From Candidatus Eiseniibacteriota bacterium (GTDB lineage: Bacteria; Arandabacterota; Arandabacteria; Arandabacterales; Arandabacteraceae): a DNA stretch of 6,222 nt. The DNA is taken from contig JAUXGG010000112.1 in the NCBI GenBank assembly GCA_030622265.1, positions 1 through 6,222 on the forward strand, in the 5' to 3' direction. This document shows positions 1 through 5,025 of the stretch, in pieces (the first letter of the stretch is position 1; each line of letters starts with the position of its first letter). The translations under genes were made by a program, and so were the position numbers. The notes under the pieces were generated by a model. The model worked only from the letters and a program-made list of their open reading frames with translations, made no database searches and had not been told where the DNA came from.

Positions 1-1038
1 ATCCGGACGGTCCAGGAAGAACAGGCATACGGCGCGGTAGTACCGGGCCCGCGCATAGTCGGGCATGATTCTTAAGGCTTCCCGGAATTCCGCGAGGGCC
101 TCCTCTATCCTCCCCATCTTGAACTGGCTCAGTCCTATGCAGCAATGAATATCAGGATAATTGGGAGCAAGCTCGCGCGCCTTGTCGAGATGGCCGAGGG
201 CCGAGGGATAGTTACCCTCTACCATGTAGGCATTGCCCAGATAGAAAAGGGCATCTACATACCTCGGGTTGATCTCGAGCGCATTATTAAGCTCGGCGAT
301 GGCGCTGTCGGGCCTGTCCTCTTCCAGGTACACGATCGCAAGCTTCACCCTGACATCGGCCCAGGTAGGCTTCTTCTCGCGGGCCTGCTCGAACTCCGCC
401 ATGGCGCCAACCAGGTCGCCCCGGTTGTAGGCCTCGACTCCCTGGTCGATATGCTCATGCGCCTCCCTGCGTTCGGCGAGCGTGCCCTTAAGATCGGTCA
501 GCATCGAATCCAGAGTCTGCACGTGATATCTTCCGGAAACCGGGTGGGAGGGCAGGTTCTCGACCTCGAGCCCGTCGTCGATCGCCCTTCTAAGATGCGA
601 CCGGGCCTCCACCTTGTCTCCAACCTCGTGGAGACACACGGCCAGGTGGCAGCGCGCCTCGATGTATTCGGGGTTGATGCGGGTGGCTTCCTTGAACTCC
701 TGCGCGGCATGCTCGAAACGCCCGAGGTTCTCATAGACCATCCCGAGATAATAATGCAGGTCGGGATACTCCGGGTTCACCTCGAGGGCTCTTTCGAACT
801 TATTGAGAGCTTCATCATACTTGCCTTCTTTATAGAGGAGCAGGCCGATGCTCGCCCTGGCCCTCGCGGCGTAGAAGACTCCCAGGTTGTAATAGGGGTT
901 CTTGGTGTCCTTTGTCCTGCTGATCACCTGTTCGAATTCATCGATGGCTTCCTGGTATTGCCCGCTGCTATAGTACTCCATGCCCTTTACATAGTGATCA
1001 TCCTTTTTTCCGCCGAAAACCCTGTCAAGGAGTGACAT
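1..1038 (-). CDS. TPR-repeat protein downstream of ftsZ (3' end outside window)
   Basis: An open frame of 346 codons starts at ATG (1036-1038) and leaves the window without a stop. I do not recognise a named family. The protein is a chain of tetratricopeptide repeats, helical hairpins that usually act as protein-binding scaffolds. Repeats are visible at about residues 16-40, 58-91, 92-125, 126-157, 192-226, 227-260, 261-294 and 295-328, with a further one starting near 329. Typical elements include EGKYDEAL, ALEVNPEY, ALEINPRY and ALRIMPDY. A non-TPR stretch of about 30 residues (158-190) splits the array into two blocks. There is no signal peptide or membrane segment (the N-terminus is MSLLDRVFGGKKDD), so a cytoplasmic location is inferred. 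The start is well supported: AAGGAG lies 7 bases upstream, and the gap to ftsZ is 11 bases. A role in division or envelope assembly is inferred from position only. Confidence 0.88.
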   Translation of the reverse strand, partial: MSLLDRVFGGKKDDHYVKGMEYYSSGQYQEAIDEFEQVISRTKDTKNPYYNLGVFYAARARASIGLLLYKEGKYDEALNKFERALEVNPEYPDLHYYLGMVYENLGRFEHAAQEFKEATRINPEYIEARCHLAVCLHEVGDKVEARSHLRRAIDDGLEVENLPSHPVSGRYHVQTLDSMLTDLKGTLAERREAHEHIDQGVEAYNRGDLVGAMAEFEQAREKKPTWADVRVKLAIVYLEEDRPDSAIAELNNALEINPRYVDALFYLGNAYMVEGNYPSALGHLDKARELAPNYPDIHCCIGLSQFKMGRIEEALAEFREALRIMPDYARARYYRAVCLFFLDRPD

Positions 1039-1045
1039 TTTCAGA

Positions 1046-1051
1046 CTCCTT
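1046..1051 (-). promoter_or_regulatory. Shine-Dalgarno of the TPR gene overlapping the ftsZ stop
   Basis: The minus strand reads TAAGGAG, in which TAA is the ftsZ stop codon. The AAGGAG core is 7 bases before the ATG of the TPR gene. Ribosomes ending on ftsZ would therefore sit on this site, which suggests coupled translation of the two genes. Confidence 0.8.
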
Positions 1052-2192
1052 ACTCACTATGCCTCCGCATGAAGGCGGGCGTATCATAATCAACGTCGAG
1101 ACAGGGCCCCATCGAGACTCTAGGCTCACCTTCGACCTCAGGGATCTCCCTCTTCTTGAAAGTCCGCTGGACGAAGGTACGCCTGATGTGAGGGGTTTCC
1201 TCCCTCTCGACCACTTTCTCCTCCCTCTCGATATTCCGCTTGCCTATGCCCGTGGCGATGACCGTGACTCTGACCTCGTCGCTCAAGGCTTCGTCTATGG
1301 CCGTTCCAAAGATGACATTGGCATCCGAGCCCGACGCCTCATAGACCGTGTTTGCAGCCTCGGAGACATCGTTGAGCGTCATCGACGGCCCGCCCGTCAC
1401 GTTGATGAGAAGACCCTTCGCCCCGGCGATAGAGACATCATCCAGGAGCGGACTGCGGAGCGCCCTATTGGCAGCTTCCTTGGCCCTGTCCTCCCCGGAC
1501 GCACAACCGGTTCCCATCAGAGCGTCACCCATCTCAGACATTATCGTTCTTACGTCTGCAAAGTCCAGATTGATTTCACCCGGCCTGGTAATTAAGTCGG
1601 AGATTCCCCTGGTGGCCTTGAGCAGCACCTCATCGGCCGTGCCGAATGCATCTAAGAGCGGAGTGTCTTTGGCAACCACTTGAAGAAGCTTCTGGTTGGG
1701 TATCGCTATTACCGTGTCCACCTGCCGCTTGAGCTCGGCGATACCATCATTAGCCTGATTGATCCGTGCGTTCCCCTCGAAGATGAAAGGCCTGGTGACG
1801 ATCGCGACGGTCAGGGCTCCCGAGCCCTTCGCGATCTCGGCGACGATGGGACTGGCCCCCGTACCGGTGCCGCCACCCATGCCGGCCGTGATGAAGACCA
1901 TGTCGGCGCCGTCCACGATTTCACTCAAGACGTCCCGGTCCTCCTCTGCCGATCTTCTGCCGATCTCCGGATCTCCCCCCGAACCCAGGCCCTTGGTGAT
2001 ACGGCTGCCGATCTGGATCTTAGTCGGCGCCGAAGACCTGTTCAAGGCCTGGCAGTCGGTGTTGACGGCAACAAACTCAACACCTTGCAGGTTGGAGAAG
2101 ATCATCCGGTTCACGGCATTGCCCCCTGCACCTCCAACGCCGATCACCTTCATCTTCGCGTTTCCCACGCTTTCGATTTCGAACTGAATCAT
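1050..2192 (-). CDS. ftsZ: Cell division protein FtsZ (bacterial tubulin)
   Basis: FtsZ is the cytoplasmic GTPase that polymerises into the Z ring and recruits the divisome. The protein has 380 residues from the chosen start, a normal length. Visible are the N-terminal nucleotide-binding loop GVGGAGGNAVN (about 18-28), the tubulin signature GGGTGTG (106-112), RPFIFEG (134-140) and the catalytic T7 loop NLDFAD with N208, D210 and D213. These are followed by SGEDRA, SPLLDD and RVTVIATG of the C-terminal domain. A charged linker of about 50 residues (roughly 316-366) leads to the conserved tail YDTPAFMRR, the binding peptide for FtsA and other partners. A GTG at 2199-2201 would add three residues (383 in all), but the ribosome-binding sequence AGGGGTGAT overlaps it. 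The ATG at 2190-2192 is 8 bases past the GGGG core and fits much better. Nothing essential is missing. Confidence 0.98.
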   Translation of the reverse strand: MIQFEIESVGNAKMKVIGVGGAGGNAVNRMIFSNLQGVEFVAVNTDCQALNRSSAPTKIQIGSRITKGLGSGGDPEIGRRSAEEDRDVLSEIVDGADMVFITAGMGGGTGTGASPIVAEIAKGSGALTVAIVTRPFIFEGNARINQANDGIAELKRQVDTVIAIPNQKLLQVVAKDTPLLDAFGTADEVLLKATRGISDLITRPGEINLDFADVRTIMSEMGDALMGTGCASGEDRAKEAANRALRSPLLDDVSIAGAKGLLINVTGGPSMTLNDVSEAANTVYEASGSDANVIFGTAIDEALSDEVRVTVIATGIGKRNIEREEKVVEREETPHIRRTFVQRTFKKREIPEVEGEPRVSMGPCLDVDYDTPAFMRRHSE

Positions 2193-2196
2193 CTGC

Positions 2197-2205
2197 ATCA
2201 CCCCT
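2197..2205 (-). promoter_or_regulatory. ftsZ Shine-Dalgarno, decides the start
   Basis: AGGGGTGAT on the minus strand closely matches the anti-Shine-Dalgarno complement AGGAGGTGAT with one base missing. It physically covers the upstream GTG and touches the next ATG, so neither can be its own start. The ATG at 2190-2192 lies 8 bases after the GGGG core and is the likely initiation codon. Confidence 0.7.
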
Positions 2206-2209
2206 GTTT

Positions 2210-3442
2210 CTAGAATGCCGCGCTAACCCATCTTCTTACTTTTCCAAAGACGTTTCCGATTCTCACGTGCTGCTCGATTGAGGGAACACCTCCTTTCACA
2301 AGTGTATTTCCTGCGTAGTGCAGAAGCCCTACGCCTGTTGACATTTTAGGATCCTTTACGTATTCGGTAAGGCCGCCCACGCGCTCCGGCACCCCCACCC
2401 GGGCCGGCATCGAGAGAATGTCCTCGGCCAGATCTTCGATTCCGGCGATCAGGGACGTCCCCCCGGTGAGGACGACACCGGCGCCCAAGGTCTCGTAATA
2501 CTCGCTCTTGGTGAGCACTCCCTTGACCATGTAGAGTACCTCTTCCAGGCGGGGACCGATGATCTGGGCCACCACCTTCCCGGATATCTGCCTGGTCTTC
2601 CTGTGGTGCACTCCGGGTACGTCCACGATGCCCTGGTCTGCCGACGAGGGAATCGCGCATCCGTGATTGACCTTGATGCTCTCCGCCTGGCCGAAGGGGG
2701 TTCTCAATCCTATGACCAGGTCATTGGTGATATTGTTGCCGCCCAGGGCCAGGATGGATGTGTGCCGGATCGCCCCGTCCTTGAAGACCGAGACGTCGGT
2801 GGTGCCACCGCCTAAGTCGATTACCGCCACGCCCAGGTCCATCTCCTCCTGGGTCAAGACCGCGTAGCCTGTCGCCAGGGGCTGGAGCACGAGCGCGTCA
2901 ACATCCAGATGGGCTCGCTTGACCGACTTGATCACATTCTGCGCGCAAGTCGCCGAACAGGTTATTATGTGGGCCTTGACCTCGAGCCTGATGCCCGCCA
3001 TTCCGACCGGCAGCTCTATGCCGTTCTGGTCGTCGACCACGAACTCCTGGGGTATCACGTGAAGGATCCTGCGATCATTCGGGACCGCGATCGCCCGCGC
3101 CGCCGTGATCACCCGTTCGATGTCGCTTTCACTGATTTCCTTGTCCGGACGCGAAACCGCAACGACTCCCGTGCTATTGATTCCCTTGATATGGTCACCC
3201 GAGATGCTCACGAAGGCGGACTTGGGCGAGTGTTCCGACATCAGTTCCGCGGCCTGTACCGCACCCTCGATGGAGGAAACGGTCTTCTCGATATCGACAA
3301 TCACGCCCTTGCGGATGCCCTCGCACCTTTCGGTTCCCACTCCGGTCACGATGGGTTTTCCGCTCTTGTCGATTTCGGCGATGATCGCGCTGACTTTGGT
3401 GGTCCCAAGGTCCACACCCATTACCCTTACAGGTGAAGGCAA
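2210..3442 (-). CDS. ftsA: Cell division protein FtsA (actin-like Z-ring membrane anchor)
   Basis: FtsA is an actin-fold ATPase that binds the FtsZ tail, anchors Z-ring filaments to the inner membrane and helps activate septal wall synthesis. The protein has 410 residues, usual for the family. Visible are phosphate-1 motif VDLGTTKVSA (10-19), the 1C domain with SGDHIKGINS (81-90), phosphate-2 motif IDLGGGTTDVSVF (208-220), LALGGNNITNDL (231-242), and the adenosine-binding region VVLTGGTSLIAGI (323-335). The C-terminus NVFGKVRRWVSAAF (397-410) is a plausible amphipathic membrane-targeting helix. The chosen start is TTG (3440-3442), placed 8 bases after AAGGAGG. An in-frame ATG at residue 8 (3419-3421) has no correctly spaced ribosome-binding site and would cut into the first strand of the fold. 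The gap to the ftsQ stop is 3 bases. Codon use turns AT-richer over the last 50 or so codons. Confidence 0.97.
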   Translation of the reverse strand: MPSPVRVMGVDLGTTKVSAIIAEIDKSGKPIVTGVGTERCEGIRKGVIVDIEKTVSSIEGAVQAAELMSEHSPKSAFVSISGDHIKGINSTGVVAVSRPDKEISESDIERVITAARAIAVPNDRRILHVIPQEFVVDDQNGIELPVGMAGIRLEVKAHIITCSATCAQNVIKSVKRAHLDVDALVLQPLATGYAVLTQEEMDLGVAVIDLGGGTTDVSVFKDGAIRHTSILALGGNNITNDLVIGLRTPFGQAESIKVNHGCAIPSSADQGIVDVPGVHHRKTRQISGKVVAQIIGPRLEEVLYMVKGVLTKSEYYETLGAGVVLTGGTSLIAGIEDLAEDILSMPARVGVPERVGGLTEYVKDPKMSTGVGLLHYAGNTLVKGGVPSIEQHVRIGNVFGKVRRWVSAAF

Positions 3443-3445
3443 CGG

Positions 3446-4096
3446 TCAAACCTCCTTCCGTGCGCGATTCCGCGCTTGGCTGTATTCGACTATCACCTGA
3501 CGGTTGAAACGCAGGTCCACTCGCCTCAGGCACATGTCAAGGTGCGGCGCCTGGAGCAGCACCTGGTGAAGCCTGTCGATCTTCCGGGCATAATCGCCGG
3601 TACCGATCTCCACGATCGTGCCCCCCTTCAAGATCGCCCGCGGCTCCTTAAGATCGGAGAGGTTGACCTCGGACAGCATCTTGAAGAGGTCCTCATAGCG
3701 CTCGAAGGCCTTGGTGACAGAGAGCCCCACGGTGATCTTAGGCTCCGAGAGTCTCCTGCCCTCGAGAGGATCCTCGATGAGAAGGCCTGTCATGGCCGGG
3801 AAGCCGCCGCCTGAGAAAGCCTCGCCGAGAGAGGTCACGTACCCGTCCGGGTCCACCCCGGCCACGGCCCCATCGAGGACAAGGAGCGCATAGGTGGGGC
3901 CGGGCTCATGCACCTCGGGCTCACGTGCCGTCACTCCGGCGACCCTCGCCACGACGCCGGCGGCATGCGAGCTGACCTCAATGGTGACCTTCTCCAAGAA
4001 GGCGTCGCACCTGGGCCCGAGCGTGTCGGCGTCATTCAGGGTAAGGCCCCCCGATGCCAGAGCGGCAACAACCAATGATGCGATTCCCGTCTTCAA
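3446..4096 (-). CDS. ftsQ: FtsQ/DivIB-type cell division protein, short form
   Basis: FtsQ/DivIB is a single-pass inner-membrane protein whose extracytoplasmic part binds FtsB/FtsL and links the Z ring to septal wall synthesis. Identification rests on the C-terminal domain: FPAMTG (99-104, normally LPxLTG-like), SEVNLSD (142-148), then LKGGTIVEIG, a KIDRL helix and VDLRFNRQVIV (193-203). The place between murB and ftsA agrees. At 216 residues it is shorter than typical members (about 250-280). Only three residues precede the weak hydrophobic segment (4-20), so almost no cytoplasmic tail exists. The POTRA region (about 30-90) appears to keep its second half (EKVTIEV, TAREP, VDPDGYV) but not a full first half. 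The ALA-S at 12-15 also resembles a signal-peptidase site, so anchor versus cleaved leader is open. The TTG start has AAGGAG 6 bases upstream. The gap to murB is 11 bases. Confidence 0.85.
   Translation of the reverse strand: MKTGIASLVVAALASGGLTLNDADTLGPRCDAFLEKVTIEVSSHAAGVVARVAGVTAREPEVHEPGPTYALLVLDGAVAGVDPDGYVTSLGEAFSGGGFPAMTGLLIEDPLEGRRLSEPKITVGLSVTKAFERYEDLFKMLSEVNLSDLKEPRAILKGGTIVEIGTGDYARKIDRLHQVLLQAPHLDMCLRRVDLRFNRQVIVEYSQARNRARKEV
3451..3457 (-). promoter_or_regulatory. Strong Shine-Dalgarno for ftsA within the end of ftsQ
   Basis: AAGGAGG on the minus strand lies inside the last codons of ftsQ (Lys-Glu-Val), 8 bases before the TTG start of ftsA. It is the strongest Shine-Dalgarno match at any gene start in the window and may compensate for the weak TTG codon. 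The position favours translational coupling with ftsQ. Confidence 0.75.
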
Positions 4097-4102
4097 TACT
4101 CT

Positions 4103-4108
4103 CTCCTT
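4103..4108 (-). promoter_or_regulatory. Shine-Dalgarno of ftsQ overlapping the murB stop
   Basis: The minus strand reads TGAAGGAG, so the murB stop codon TGA shares a base with the AAGGAG core. The TTG start of ftsQ follows after 6 bases. This spacing supports the TTG as the true start, and no ATG or GTG lies in the first 20 upstream in-frame codons. Confidence 0.7.
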
Positions 4109-5010
4109 CAGTTCCTTCCCAGCACCCTGATCTCGAGATCGAGATCGGTGCCATAGTGTTCCCGGACCCTCTGCCTTATCTCCCCGATGAGGTTGAGGAT
4201 CTCCCCGGCGGTCCCCCCGCCGGTGTTTACGATCCAGTTGGCATGCACCGTGGATATCCGTGCCCCGCCGATGTTGAAGCCCTTCATTCCGATTTCATCT
4301 ATCATTCGCCCGGCGACGTTTCCGGGCGGGTTCTTAAAAACACATCCGGCCGTGGATTCACCGGCAGGCTGGGTTGTACGCCGCCTGCTCAAGTGCTCCT
4401 CGACACCCTGCCTGGCTTCCTCGACCGAAGAGAACGACCCGGCCAGCACAACCTCCAGGACCACGAGGCCTTCCCCGATTCCTGAGGTTCGGTAGCCAAA
4501 TCCCACATCGCCTTCCTCAAGTTCCACCTCTCTCAAGTCGTCCGTCAAGAGGCTCACCTCGAGCGCCCTGTGCGAGAGCCAGGTGTCGCCGGAGCCGGCA
4601 TTGGTGATGACTGCGCCTCCCACCGTTCCCGGGATACCGGCCAGGAAGTCGAGGCCGCCGATGCCTGAGGATGTGGCCTTGCTCACCACCTCTGCCAGGC
4701 TGGCCCCTCCGCCTGCGCGGATATGGTTGTCCCTGATCTCTATCGCTGCGAAATCATCCGCCAAGCGGATCACGACCCCATCGATCCCACCGTCCCTCAC
4801 AAGGACATTGGAACCCTTGCCCAGCAAGGTCACCGGGATCGAGTGGCTCTTCGAGAGCTGGAGCACCTGCTTGAGCGCAGTGCGGCTGGAGACCCACAGC
4901 ATGAGGTCGCAAGGACCGCCCACTCCGAACGTGGTATGCAGGGAGAGCAGTTCGTCCTTCCTGGCAACGACTCCTTCGATGCTTTCCAGCTGTTCGATCA
5001 CGTCAGTCAC
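4108..5010 (-). CDS. murB: UDP-N-acetylenolpyruvoylglucosamine reductase MurB (type II)
   Basis: MurB is a cytoplasmic flavoenzyme that reduces UDP-GlcNAc-enolpyruvate to UDP-MurNAc with NADPH, the second committed step of peptidoglycan synthesis. The protein has 300 residues, usual for the type II form, which lacks the extra tyrosine loop of E. coli MurB. Visible are TTFGVGGPCDLM (26-37), the FAD-binding LLGKGSNVLVRDGG (62-75), LDFLAGIPGTVGGAV (120-134), FGYRTS with active-site Arg174, then AGCVFKNPPG (221-230), and DLEIRVLG with the probable catalytic Glu293. Position 223, which is serine in most members and protonates the substrate carbanion, is cysteine (codon TGT, 4342-4344). The GTG start overlaps the murC stop as GTGA and has GAGGAG 9 bases upstream, inside murC. 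These points fix the start well. Genes for ftsQ, not ddl, follow directly. Confidence 0.97.
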   Translation of the reverse strand: MTDVIEQLESIEGVVARKDELLSLHTTFGVGGPCDLMLWVSSRTALKQVLQLSKSHSIPVTLLGKGSNVLVRDGGIDGVVIRLADDFAAIEIRDNHIRAGGGASLAEVVSKATSSGIGGLDFLAGIPGTVGGAVITNAGSGDTWLSHRALEVSLLTDDLREVELEEGDVGFGYRTSGIGEGLVVLEVVLAGSFSSVEEARQGVEEHLSRRRTTQPAGESTAGCVFKNPPGNVAGRMIDEIGMKGFNIGGARISTVHANWIVNTGGGTAGEILNLIGEIRQRVREHYGTDLDLEIRVLGRN

Positions 5011-5025
5011 TTTCTTATTCTCCTC
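5007..5025 (-). promoter_or_regulatory. murC-murB overlap and murB ribosome-binding site
   Basis: The four bases GTGA (5007-5010) hold the GTG start of murB and the TGA stop of murC. GAGGAG at 5020-5025 lies 9 bases before the GTG. This is a classic termination-reinitiation arrangement and implies coupled synthesis of the two enzymes. Confidence 0.75.

Noticed and set aside
145..1035. A 296-codon open frame on the plus strand opposite the TPR gene
   Set aside because: It is exactly antisense to a convincing TPR protein, has no recognisable domain and no good ribosome-binding site. It is explained by GC-rich codon use that rarely yields stops on the other strand.
1032..2213. Several plus-strand open frames opposite ftsZ
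   Set aside because: They are antisense to one of the most conserved bacterial proteins, overlap one another in different frames and show low-complexity, Arg/Pro/Ser-rich translations typical of shadow frames.
2286..2296. AAAGGAGGTG, a near-perfect Shine-Dalgarno inside ftsA
   Set aside because: No start codon follows at a suitable distance and no slippery sequence is nearby, so it is most likely just Lys-Gly-Gly coding sequence.
2603..3500. Plus-strand open frames opposite ftsA
   Set aside because: No family resemblance; the minus strand encodes intact FtsA through the whole stretch.
3195..3533. A minus-strand frame of about 112 codons across the ftsQ-ftsA junction
   Set aside because: It overlaps two well-supported genes in another frame and reads as Arg/Gly-rich noise.
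3446..4107. Frameshift or lost N-terminus as the reason for the short FtsQ
   Set aside because: The gene starts directly behind the intact murB stop with its own ribosome-binding site, so no room is left for a missing upstream part; an internal deletion cannot be excluded.
4129..4140. Perfect 12-base palindrome GATCTCGAGATC
   Set aside because: It lies in the conserved C-terminal DLEIR coding segment of murB and is explained by Asp/Leu/Glu/Ile codons; no second copy or operator context was noticed.
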